From positions 189,089,122-189,153,121 of the forward strand of contig CP136069.1 in NCBI GenBank assembly GCA_032622095.1: a stretch of 64,000 nt of DNA, read 5' to 3'. Below are positions 48,997 through 59,677 of the stretch, one piece after another. Both the position numbers and the translations under genes were made by a program. The DNA comes from Siphonodentalium dalli (Eukaryota; Mollusca; Scaphopoda; Gadilida; Siphonodentaliidae). The notes beneath the pieces were generated by a model. The model was not told the DNA's origin and did no database searches. It saw nothing but the letters and a program-made list of their open reading frames with translations. The stretch's first letter is position 1, and each line of letters starts with the position of its first letter.

Positions 48997-50217
48997 CTAG
49001 CAGGTTAGCCCGCCACTGGCGGCATTCGTCCCATGGCTTTGTTCGAAAAAGCAATTGCAACAGGTTCCGAGACACTTGTGCTGCATTTGTAGCAAATTTC
49101 GGCAATAGTCAGAAACATGACAATTTTAATTTATTTTTTTGTTTTTCAATGAGTTAATTTTAATTGAATTTTTTGTTTTTAAATTTTACCCGATTTTTTT
49201 TGGTTTTTCAAGGAGTTAATTGTGCCTTTTTAATTTTGTTTTTCAATTTTACCCGATTTTTTTTTTTTTCAATGAACCCGTCCATGACACTTCCCGTATT
49301 TAGCAAGTTTGAGCTCAATCGGCATTCCCTGTAATTTCACAGTCAATATTTAGCAAGTTTGAGCTCAATCGGTTCGAGTCTATAAAGGACACACTCATAT
49401 ATATGACACTTCCCGTAGGTAGCAAGTTTGAGCTCAATCGGCATTCCCTGGAATATGTAGTAAAGATGTCTTATAAGCCGACATTGCCGTGGGGATGCCC
49501 GTTCCTACACGCGTTTTCGATTCTATGAAGTACCCACATATATACACACATACACACATATATCCGATCGGTCGAGGTGTTGGTATCTGATGCAAAAGTC
49601 GAAATTGTGAGTGTTGGTCAATAGTCCCCGTGGTGAACCCCAACGCAACGTAAACATGTGTTGCGTTCTAAAAATAGGAAAGCACTTTCTCTCTGCTTTC
49701 GAGCGATAACGTTTGCGTAAATACGAAATTGTGAGTGTTGGTTTGTAACCGGGATTTCTGAGAAGCATTATGCCTATAACTACCCCCCCCTAAGCCCTGA
49801 CCTAAGTGTCATACATACTATAGCAATGATGTTGAAAGAGTACTACATCCAATAAATCTCCCGGCATAGGAAATGCAGTCAATGTTACCGTATAACTTTG
49901 CAGATGCGAATAACGTTGAATGGGAAACAGACGCTCTTTATAGAGATGCGTCAAAAACAAACGCTCATTAAATAATCACTTGATTAACCCACGCCGTGCC
50001 TTTGCGGTGATTTGAGATTGGAGAACGGGTGCTCTGAGCTTTTCTAAACTGCGACCACGGTCGTGTCGGTGTGATTTGACACTTACATAGGAAGTTTGAG
50101 CTCAATATGTACACGCGTTTTGGATTCTATGAAGTACACACATATATACACACATATATATATATACGAAGTCTCAAAATATATCGTATAGATAGAAGAA
50201 GATAGAAGATAGATAGA
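48997..50217 (-). mobile_element. Helitron-like module H8 (type B)
   Basis: From CTAG at 48997 to GA at 50216-50217. Like H4 and H7 it carries T-rich DNA, 'tagcaagtttgagctcaat' copies and the 'cgctcattaaataatcac' block (49965-49985). The right end has expanded gatagaagaa/gatagat repeats. Confidence 0.55.
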
Positions 50218-50749
50218 CTAGCCGATGAGCCCGACGTTGTCCGGGCTATTCAAAAACCAAATTTCAATTTCCGGGGCAAGATACATTCACATATCAAATT
50301 TCAAGTCGATTGCTCCACCCGTTTCCGAGATCTTGTCTGCGCATGCGCGAAGCTGGCGTCGCACGGGCTCGGCGACCCGATAAAATTCGTATCCGGGGCA
50401 AGATACATTCACATACCAAATCTCAAGTCGATAGCTCCACCCGTTTCTATATATTAGATGTTCCCGTACATATCCCTGCAGATGCTAATAACGTTGAATG
50501 GTAAACAAACGCTCTTTATACGATGCGTCAAAAACAAACGCTCATTAAATTATCACTTGATTAACCACCGCAGTGCCGTTTTTTTGTGATTGGGAGTGGA
50601 GAATGAGTGGTCAAAGCTTTTCCAAAACGTGACAACTACGGTGTCCGTGGGATTTTACCCTTAGATAGGAAGTTTGAACTCAATTGAGCCAGCCGTTTTC
50701 GATTCTATAAAGTACACACATACGGAAGTCTCAAAATATATAGTAGAGA
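50218..50749 (-). mobile_element. Helitron-like module H9 (type C)
   Basis: From CTAG at 50218 to GA at 50748-50749. Shares the H5 head and about 1.5 of the 122-bp units, then the 'cgctcattaaattatcac' block. It is a shortened relative of H5. Confidence 0.55.
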
Positions 50750-51523
50750 CTAGAAGGTGACCCGACTTCGTCCGGGCTTTGACCTTGAATTGACCATTTT
50801 GAAGGTCAAGGTCAGGTCGGGTCAAACACCAACACCCCAAAAATGGTGGAAATCGGCCCAGCGGATACCGGGAAATCGGCCCAGCGGATACCGAGATACC
50901 CAATGCACAAAAATCCGCCAGTTTAACCCGATTTGATTTCCACTCAAGTATATAAACGCGCCTCATATACACACGCTCATTAATTATCAAGTTTCAACGT
51001 AAAGATAAATTTACATCGGTGCCCGAGATATCGCCAAGACGTCTGAAACAGTTAAATGCATCGGCCGGTTAAGCGTTAACGTGATCTAACGTTATGACCT
51101 CTAACGACGTCATAGAAGTTACGCATTGTTTTTATCCTGATGGAAGATAGTACCACTTCTTCTTGATAATTGAGGCAGATAACTAAAACGGATACATACG
51201 CATTATATATCGTTGGAAAGAGGAAACACGAAAGATTCTCACAGTATCATTATTATGACTGGCATTTTATTATTCGCGCTGTTTTGAATCGATTTGTAAG
51301 CACCGAACTCAAATGAAAGTCCCGTAACACAGCGTAAAAACAGATTTGACCTCGGCACGTGAAAAGTTGACCTCGGATCTGAAAATCATTAGGCCCATGT
51401 TCGTTCCCGGGTCGAATTACGTGTCCGTACCAAGTTTGGTCGAAATCGGTTCAGCCGTGTTCGAGTCCATCGCGAACACACACACACACACACCCCCACA
51501 GATCTTCCAAAATATATAATAGA
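50750..51523 (-). mobile_element. Helitron-like module H10 (type A)
   Basis: From CTAG at 50750 to GA at 51522-51523, then flanking T and a short (GATA)n. 50776-51385 is nearly identical to 42298-42915 of H2. The array ends here. Confidence 0.65.
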
Positions 51524-51845
51524 TAGATAGATAGATAACATATAATGGGTATTGCTATGTACATTGGATACGTGTGCACTATTATCCACTATACTATAGT
51601 TTAATTGTAAATGACTGAAATCATAGGGAGAGTTGTTAATAATTTACCTAGAATCAAAAGCTTTTGTCACCTATGTATTTTTTAATGTCAGACAAGAATT
51701 GATAATCAAAACTGCTTCAGATTAAGGTGGATTCTAGTATAAGCACGCGTAACCCATGTACATGCTACTCACATATGACACACATTCAAGATTTCTGAAA
51801 ATGATGACCAAGTTATGTTTTGCATAATAGTAATGCTACTAATTA

Positions 51846-52008
51846 GCATATTACGTTTTCACATTGTGGTATGCTTCCCATATTTTACACGTATTTCTCA
51901 CTATAAAGTATATAAATATATTCAAATCATCAATAAATGAGTTCAATTCATTCAGACCACCAGTCAAGAAAAATATAAGTTTGTCGTCGTCCGATAAAGA
52001 ATCATAAT
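51846..52008 (-). repeat. 163-bp LINE 3'-end segment, duplicated at 52349-52512
   Basis: Nearly identical copies running from gcatattacgttttcacatt to tcgtccgataaagaatcata, 504 bp apart and in the same orientation. Confidence 0.9.
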
Positions 52009-52348
52009 ACATGTAGAGATTTATATCAACGTCGGTAAGGAGAGAGAACTCAATTTCATTTCTTATATTGCTTACACCAGGGCATTCAATTAAAACATGT
52101 TTCACATAGTCAGTATACAGACGAGAGCACTTTTCCAATACTTTCTGCTCATACTGCATACATGCAAAATTTATGATTTTTACAACTCTGATGAAGTAGT
52201 GTTTATCGGTTGGATATCTTCTACATGTTTTCCAAATACGTGAGGTGTAGAACTCCGGTTGGATCTTTTGGAATCTACTCAGCGTTCTTTCGGAGTTAAT
52301 CCGAGTCATCCAACCTGAGTTCTCAACCTCAGACATATTATTTCTAAG

Positions 52349-52512
52349 ATAGCATATTACGTTTTCACATTGTGGTATGCTTCCCATATTTTACACGCAT
52401 TTCTCACTATAAAGTATATAAATATATTCAAATCATCAATAAATGAGTTCAATTCATTCAGACCACCAGTCAAGAAAAATATAAGTTTGTCGTCGTCCGA
52501 TAAAGAATCATA
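52349..52512 (-). repeat. Internal duplicate of the LINE 3'-end segment
   Basis: Second copy of 51846-52008. It lies between coding parts that should be contiguous, so it marks a duplication or template-switch rearrangement. Confidence 0.9.
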
Positions 52513-53424
52513 AATATCTACTTCCATTCTAGTTTGTCTGGAAAACAAGTTTCATCAATATACATATTAAGATATTCATTCAGGCCATACTTATCCAGAG
52601 TGGAAATTACATCTATTGTAAATGATGTCATAGAGCATTGGCCCTCAAATCCATGTTGGTGGATTCTCAAGAGAAACACTTCTTTGGCAGTCTTTATCCT
52701 GTCAAGATTGCACATTGATCTTAAGAATGAAAGTTTTCGTTTACGTATGTAATATAATAGTGGATATATTCCAAGGAAACCTAGTACTACATCAGTCCTG
52801 GCACGTACAGGTAACTCCTGGATTTGTTTCAAGCAGAATCGGTGACATTTCTCGAGCATTTCTGTATTTTTAATGTTAAGGTTCCTTCCATAAAGGGCTC
52901 TTGGCAAAACTATAGACTCATATATAGTTTTACAGCTCATCGGGGTAATTCCACCTGCATATAATCCTGCATTTGATAACATTAAATATGTACCTCTTAT
53001 CTTATCACAGACATGTTTTACAAAAGTACTATTTATATCGTATTTGTTCAGTGGAATTCCCAGATGAGTGACTTCAATCTTTTCCGGTATAGTTGTAGAA
53101 CCCATACATAGCGTCCTATTGGCCATGCACCTGTTACTAGTATGTTTGGATTCATTAAATATATACAACCATACAGCATTTTGAAGGATTATATAAATAC
53201 CTCCATTGTTTGCTATATGAATAACATAATTAGTTCACATAGTTTTTGTAATCCATTCATTGTTAAGGATAGGAGTAACATGTCATCCGCCTGAGTGAGA
53301 CTTGTACAGTTTACATCATGCATGTATAGACCACATGGTGAATTTCTTAATTCTAAGATAAGATCGTTGACATACTATTGTTACTGGAGTAGACTCCTCT
53401 TCTGCTCAAACCTGAGTTGCACAT

Positions 53425-53615
53425 TGAGTACAACCAGTATTCAACAATTAAGTTATGATCTTGTTAGTTACATGTTTACTCTCGTATTCATCGTATTATA
53501 TATCCATCCTACACATTGTGCTTACCACTATATAATTAACCCTATCATTACAATCATCGGGAATGGTAGATTATCCCAAATCCGGTAACACATCAAGCTA
53601 TATCTACTATCGTAT
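53425..53615 (+). repeat. Interspersed repeat, partner at 39990-40195
   Basis: See partner entry. About 85-90% similar by eye. In both places it lies near LINE C-terminal remains and may be LINE-associated. Confidence 0.8.
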
Positions 53616-53689
53616 GTACTATCTGGCATCGATCGGGCATGGATTCGAGCACACAACAGCCATTCTACTCCCATTATTATGTATGTTTT

Positions 53690-53905
53690 CTAATATTTTA
53701 AAGATACATAATCCGAATGAACGCTCCCAAATTACTATTTATTTGGCTTCGGGTGTAAAAAAAATATTTGATTCGAGTCAAGGAACCCACCCATCAAAGC
53801 TCAGAGTGATCTGATACCGATTTTTTTTTAATTTTGTTATTTCTTTAGATGTGTACTGGGACAAAATTGCGGATGAATATGGATAACTCTAAAATTAAGT
53901 GGTAA
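53690..53905 (+). repeat. Interspersed repeat, partner at 18890-19145
   Basis: See partner entry. Ends in the 'ggataactctaaaat-aagtgg' block. Confidence 0.7.
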
Positions 53906-55164
53906 TAGGGAAAAAATCGTTATACTCCAGTGATAATACGGCCATATTTCGTTGAACAACATGTTGACAAATAACACGTTTTGCAGCATTTTGGAAAATG
54001 TTATAGTTGAGAGTGGTTAGCATTATTTTGTTGTAATTAATCGATTCTGATAAATAAGGCGTAGTTTGAAGAAAGGTTGTTGTTGTTGTTGTTGTAACTT
54101 GATATAGGGACCACATGATCGGATTTGGGTACCATTCACCATTTTTATTATCATGACGTCGGCGTGTCTGATCAAATATCCAGTTTCGCGAGCACCATAG
54201 ACAATATTTTCATTTAAATTAAATCAACTAATTGATATTTCTGTAATATAACATTTACTGAAAACATGGGAAAAAATATCTTAAATCGTGTATGGTTAAT
54301 TTAGGGTGGGCTTTATCGAGCAGCTACCAACATTTATGACAAAGCTAATACTGCATGGGCAACTAGTCCAGGCACATTAGGTTTCACTAGGGCAAAAAAT
54401 CGGGGAAAGCTGATTTTTTTCATGGATCAATAAGAACATGTTTATGAACATCATGGCAAAAGTCCCCTAAAATCCGAGTTGAGCTTTTTGAGATATCTTG
54501 ATTTTTCGGAGTGGTTCAAATTCTGAAACATTTCCATCAGGCCATATGCGAATGCAGTCATGTGTAGATCAATTAATTCCAAATTCATAATACATTGAGA
54601 TATATACAAGCAATGCTTAGTCGTGAACCATATAAGTAGAATGTATGTCCCAAAATGGCTGCCAAAATGGCCAAAATAGAATGAAAATTACATTTTATGC
54701 ATAATTGAATAGCTAGTCCAATAAGAGTGACGCTCGAAATATTTGAGGAAGAATTATTGCAGAGTATAAGAGAAACATTTTGTCGGGGATGTACGAATTA
54801 TCTCTAATATATCTCCGAGAGATATAGCGAAAAGCAAGGTCTCATACAATGGTTAAATCTGGACTTTTTGGGCGCAAAGATACGGAAGAATAAGGCAATT
54901 TTTTCTGCACTCTTTATCTTGAATCGTGTGATATATGTGTATACTACACTGTAAAATGAAATTTAATAGCGTCGAATTGATTCTGTGACCTTTCCTATAG
55001 ATGCCGAAATATATGTGCTCATTGCAGTAACACTAATGTGATCGGTCATCGTTTCTTTTGATATACACACCATCAAACCTTTCAAAATGCACTGCTATAG
55101 AGCAGTGTGAGAGATATTGATAGAGTAATGGGTGAATTGTGAAGATTATATACTAGTAGTAATG
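53906..55164. other. Unassigned DNA left of the Polinton
   Basis: No gene or repeat family recognised, apart from a short (GTT)n at about 54078-54097. The word gggcaactagtccaggcac near 54358 resembles the centre of the palindrome at about 55258-55284. Confidence 0.4.
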
Positions 55165-55376
55165 GTGGGCACTATGGCCCAGTACCCCCCAGACATGGGC
55201 ACTATGGCCCAGTACCCCCCAGACATGGGCACTATGGCCCAGTACCCCCCCAGACATGGGCACTAGTCCAGGCAACTAGTGCCCATGTCTGGGGGGGTAC
55301 TGGGCCATAGTGCCCATGTCTGGGGGGTACTGGGCCATAGTGCCCATGTCTGGGGGTACTGGGCCATAGTTCCCAC
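55165..55376. repeat. 212-bp palindrome of 30-bp repeats
   Basis: Three copies of a ~30-bp unit (gggcactatggcccagtacc plus a C-run and agacat) are followed, after a 19-bp centre near 55262-55280, by three copies in inverse orientation. The whole is a near-perfect hairpin. It lies about 110 bp before the first Polinton-side reading frame. Confidence 0.9.
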
Positions 55377-55486
55377 CCTGAGGATAGATGTTCCTGTCAT
55401 TGATGTGACATTTCTGATCGAAAAAAATGAAAATGGACTTAGAATTATTTTTTTCAAAAGGAAAATCTCACTTTGAAAAATATCAA

Positions 55487-55735
55487 TTAGCTATCAAGAG
55501 TATCTTTTCGATCATTTGGTGGCCCTGAAAAGGGCCGTTTTATTTTTGTTATAGTATAGAATCCGCCACATTGAACTTCTTTGTTCGCCAAAACTTCAAT
55601 TGATTTGTCTCCTCGCCTCATCCATATTTCGCATTCACAATAATGCTCGTGGCAAACGTGGGGGATCCACACTAGAGGTATTGATGACTTGAATCTTGGT
55701 GTTGATTTGTAGCCGCCTTTGGTAGCATCAAACAT
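55487..55735 (-). CDS. Hypothetical 82-aa protein, divergent from PolB
   Basis: A minus-strand open frame from ATG at 55733-55735. The product has a mixed composition with a short His/Cys-rich patch (HVCHEHYCECEIW), which could bind metal. It starts about 50 bp from the beginning of the PolB reading frame, so the two would share a divergent promoter region. I do not recognise the family. It could be a small Polinton accessory gene or a chance frame. Confidence 0.35.
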   Translation of the reverse strand: MFDATKGGYKSTPRFKSSIPLVWIPHVCHEHYCECEIWMRRGDKSIEVLANKEVQCGGFYTITKIKRPFSGPPNDRKDTLDS

Positions 55736-55782
55736 GACGATAGGTCACTGTATAACAGTCGCCGCTAATTCAACCATCAATC

Positions 55783-58700
55783 TTGATTCGGCCAAAAGTG
55801 GTGTGCGCCGTAAATCTTGTGCCGACGCACCAAGTTCGTCACTCTCTGTGTAGTACAGGTCAACTGCCGCATCTCTCACAAACAGATGCAGCAAAAAATC
55901 TACTCAACCGTGCTGGCATTCCACACGATACAGTTTGCAGTATCAATGAGTTCCACAAGATTCAAGAAATATTGTATCCAGAATATGTTGTGAAAATTCA
56001 CAATGAATTTGCTGGCGCTGGATTTCTATTTGAACCTGCAGAAATGTGTTCGGAGAGCAAATGTGTACACATCTACTACAACAACAATCACTTCGACACC
56101 ATAACATCAATCAAAGGATTTCTAGGCACCAGCTACTACTGCGAATTATGTGACATTGGATTCCATATGCGTGGCGATCATCGATGCAGATTTGTTTGTG
56201 CATGCTGGTCATTGACACAGTGTAATTTCACAAATTGGGTGAAGTGTAGAACGTGTCGACGATCATTCAGAAGTAAATCTTGTTTCGACAACCATTTGAA
56301 GACGGAAGGAAAACAGAAAAGAAAAATATGTGATTTGGTTCAACTATGCAACAATTGTGATGAAGAAATTCTCATCAATAAATCAAGCAGACATATATGT
56401 GCGGGGTTGAAGAAATGCAAACATTGCAAAGAAATCGTTGAAGCAGATCACAGGTGCTACATTCCAAAATATGAATCACCGGAAAAGAAACCTGCAAAGA
56501 TTCCATATGTATTCTTTGACTTTGAATGCAGACAAGACACAGGTGTTCATATTCCAAACTTCTGTGTTGCACATACCGCTTGTGGAGATTGCATGTGCAA
56601 ACCAATCGAAGAAAAATGTGAAACATGCGGACCGGATTCCAGAGAATTTGTATTCAAGGGTGACAACGTTTTAACAGACTTCACAAACTGGTTATTCCAC
56701 CAAGATCACAAAGGATGTGTTGCAATAGCACATAATGCTCAGGGATACGATGCACAGTTTCTACTTCAAGCACTCATACAAAGTGGAATTCATAAACCAG
56801 AACTGATCATGAATGGAAACAAGATTCTCAGTTTAAAATGCAACAGCGTGAAAGTTATTGATTCTCTGAGTTTTCTGATGATGCCGCTTTCAAAGTTTCC
56901 ACAAACTTTTCAGCTGAATGAGATGGCGAAAGGACACTTTCCACATTGGGCGAATTCACCAAAGTTTCAAAATTACATTGGACATTACTTGGCTTCTGAT
57001 TACTACAAACCAGACATGATGAGCGTGGAAAATCGAGAGAAATTCTTTGAATGGTACAATGAGAAAATAGAAAATTACGTGATATTCAACTTCCAAGAAG
57101 AGATGGAGAAGTACTGCAAATCAGACGTGGATATTCTTCGCCGTGGATGTGGAAAATTCAGGAAATACATATTGGAAACAGAACAGATTGACCCGTTCAT
57201 TGAGTCAATAACATTGGCGCAAGTTTGCAATTTGGCATGGAGGAAGAATTCAATGCCAGAGAAAACAATTGGAATCATTCCAGATGGTGGATACCCATGT
57301 GCTAAAACCTATTCCATGAAAGCGATACGTTGGCTTCAACATATATCATTGTCACGTATGATAACAATCAAGCATGCTTTGAATGGAGGAGAAATCAAGA
57401 TTGGTGGACACTACGTCGATGGATATGAGGAAGCCACAAGAACAGTTTTTGAGATGAATGGATGTCTGTTTCATGGATGTCCAAAATGTTACAACAACAG
57501 ACAATACAAGAATCCCTATACGATGCTCACCATGGAAGAATTATATACAAGAACTCAACAGAAGAAAGATGAACTGGAAAGTCTTGGTTACAGAGTTGAA
57601 TCAATTTGGGAGCATCAGATCGACGAAAGAATGAAATCGGATGTGAAATTCAAACAACAAATGGAATCTTTCTACAAACATCGAGACCCCATTTTGCCAA
57701 GAGAAGCATTGTTTGGTGGACGTACAAATGCCATCAAATTGTACGAGGAAATTGATCAAGATTCCACAAAAGAAATCAAGTTCATCGATGTGTGTTCGTT
57801 GTATCCATTTTGCAACAAATATAAATTCTACCCTGTTGGACATCCAGAAATTTTGAGCCAAGAGCAGATCGATCAAGAACACATTAGAGACTATGCGGGG
57901 CTTGTTAAATGTACAATTTTACCACCATCGAAATTGTATATTCCAGTTCTACCGATTCATTGTAACAAGAAAATGGTTTTTACTCTGTGAAACACTTGTG
58001 CCATCAATGAGAACGAGGCATGTAACCATTCAGAAGAAGATCGAGCTATAACCGGAGTGTGGACCACGCCAGAATTATTCAAAGCAATGGATGTTGGCTA
58101 CAAAATACTTGATGTGTACCAAATTTGGCATTGGACAGATTGGACAGATGAAATATACAAATCCTATATCGACAAGCATCTAAAGATCAAACAGGAATGT
58201 AGTGGTTATCCATTTGGTGTTGAGACAGAAGAACAGAAGCAAAAGTTTGTACAGGATTATTATGCAGCTGAGGGTATAAAATTGGAGAACATCGAGAAGA
58301 ATCCAGGAAAACGCCAAATATCTAAAATTATGATTAATTGTATATGGGGTAAGAATGCACAAAGAAATCTTATGTCAAAAACAGAGTATGTGGATAAGCC
58401 ATCACGTTATTTTGAATTGCTTACTAGTAACAATATAATTGTTCAAAATGTTACACTTCTTGATGGTGACAAATTCATTCTGGTAAATTATGTTGATATT
58501 TTAGATAATATTGAACCTCATCATTCAGCAAATGTTGTTGTTGCTTCTTTTGTTACAGTGTATGCAAGATTACAATTGTATAAAGTTTTTAAAAAACTTG
58601 GAGATAGAGTGCTGTATTTTGATACAGACAGCTGTATGTATGTCAGTGATCCATCAAAGAAGAACATCAAAACTATCGAAGGAAGATTGGGGAAATGGAG

Positions 58701-59040
58701 CGACGAACATCCAGATGCAAAGATTGTCAAATTTGTTGGACTTGGGCCAAAGAACTACGGATATGAATACATCAAAGATGGGAGAAGATACACCAAATGT
58801 AAGGTAAAAGGTATCACTCTTGATTACAGCACAAGTCAAAAAGTTAATTTTGAAACAATGGTACAATGTGTTAATGATCGTGAAAATTTCAAAACTGTTG
58901 TTGAGTATCCTTCCAGAATTAAAAGACAAAAGAACCATCAACTAATTAGTGAGTGTCAAACCAAAACTTTCAGATCGGTGTACACAAAACGAAAACTCGT
59001 CAATGGTATTCACACATATCCATACGGATGGAGATGTTGA
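55783..59040 (+). pseudogene. PolB: Polinton DNA polymerase B, interrupted by one in-frame TGA
   Basis: A family-B, protein-primed-type polymerase that would copy the linear element. Counting from 55783, the N-terminal part has several C-x2-C...H-x-C zinc sites (residues 120-135, 155-171, 189-206, 212-225). Exonuclease motifs follow: Exo I FDFE (D246, E248), Exo II N318...YD323, and Exo III Y444-x3-D448. The HGCPKCY block is at 564-570. Polymerase motif A is D669VCSLYP. Motif B, K-x3-N-x2-WGK, is at about 848-857, and motif C, DTDS, at 947-950. A single TGA at 57988-57990 (codon 736) lies between motifs A and B. The frame is intact on both sides, so codons 1-735 and 737-1085 are otherwise one gene. 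No ATG exists before codon 88, so the true N-terminus is lost or frameshifted near 55800. Confidence 0.93.
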
Positions 59041-59056
59041 GTCATTTCATGTCAAG

Positions 59057-59644
59057 ATGTTGACAGGAGTAGTACCTCCAGAAATTGCTGAGAAGATTTA
59101 TGGATATTTGGTGGCACAGTCAACACTTATTCCTGAGATAAAGAAGGAATTACAAGAAGTCTGGTTTGAAAGAGAAAAGAAAGCAATACTACGATGCTGT
59201 GATGTCGACGAATGTTTACAGAGATTGGACTATCTTGAGACAAGTATATTTTCTCATTTCTCTCAAAACTATATTAAATCATTTATTAAATTCAAAAAAA
59301 AAATTCTCATTGAAAGAATATCTGATTTTTGGCTATTTGGTGGTGATCAACACCATTTAGATTTAGAAACTTTTGATGAACATGACTATATTCATTATAC
59401 AAAGTATGAAGATCATTATCCTCTTGCTAGTGGAACCTTTAAATCAGTTCCTAGGATCTATGGGTATTTGTTAACAAAAAAAATGTCAACATATGCAAAA
59501 ATTCAAAACATTATAGGGGATGATTTTTTTATTTACAGAACAAACAGAAGAATAGAAGACTATAATAATTGGATTATTGAAATGTATGGAAATATTTACA
59601 GCTTTGGAGATTTCTCTTTAAAAACTAAATTCACACGTCGTTAA
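59057..59644 (+). CDS. Unknown Polinton-borne protein (195 aa)
   Basis: An intact frame directly after PolB. ATG at 59057 lies 17 bp past the PolB stop; an earlier in-frame ATG at 59003 would overlap PolB by 38 bp. The start region reads VVPPEIAEKIYGYLV, which resembles the first helix of F-box-like domains (PPEI-x3-I-x2-YL). The rest is rich in charged and aromatic residues, without transmembrane segments or known motifs. I do not recognise a family. The position between polymerase and ATPase suggests an element gene and not a host gene. An adaptor to host ubiquitin ligases is one speculative role based only on the F-box-like start. Confidence 0.7.
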   Translation: MLTGVVPPEIAEKIYGYLVAQSTLIPEIKKELQEVWFEREKKAILRCCDVDECLQRLDYLETSIFSHFSQNYIKSFIKFKKKILIERISDFWLFGGDQHHLDLETFDEHDYIHYTKYEDHYPLASGTFKSVPRIYGYLLTKKMSTYAKIQNIIGDDFFIYRTNRRIEDYNNWIIEMYGNIYSFGDFSLKTKFTRR

Positions 59645-59677
59645 GTTCACTCTCTGATTAGGCATCAAAGTGACAAC

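Larger units (their letters stand above)
41519..51523 (-). mobile_element. Tandem array of ten Helitron-like elements (minus orientation)
   Basis: Ten modules abut head-to-tail. On the minus strand each begins TCTATTATATATTTTG or a close variant. Each ends with a short hairpin (for example AGCCCG...CGGGCT, or CCGCC-AGT-GGCGG), then 6-9 nt, then CTAG. The next module's TC follows at once. The outer flanks on the plus strand are A (41518) and T (51524). 5'-TC, a 3' hairpin before CTRR, and insertion between A and T without duplication are the known signatures of Helitrons. No Rep/helicase is present, so all are non-autonomous. Three hairpin types occur: A (gacccgacttcgtccggg), B (gcccgccactggcgg) and C (gcccgacgttgtccgggc). 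The array could come from rolling-circle concatemers or repeated insertion at ends. Confidence 0.7.
51846..53345 (-). pseudogene. LINE fragment with RT 'ADD' box, rearranged 3' part
   Basis: Minus-strand reading from about 53345 gives a GLYMHDVN...ADDMLLLS block (catalytic ADD near 53285-53295). A frame then runs 53168-52518 with the THLGIPL block typical after the palm. A frame at 52387-51851 carries W...ERTLSRFQ and HVLIECPG, the LINE C-terminal region. Several stops or frameshifts separate these parts. The last ~163 bp (51846-52008) is repeated at 52349-52512, in the middle of the gene, so the order of the coding segments is disturbed by a partial duplication. The endonuclease and RT fingers are missing. 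The clade differs in detail from the LINE at 34691-36294. Confidence 0.75.

Noticed and set aside
57988-57990. TGA in PolB as selenocysteine or programmed readthrough
   Set aside because: No reason to expect recoding in this family and no evident selenocysteine-insertion structure; a point mutation or sequence error is simpler.
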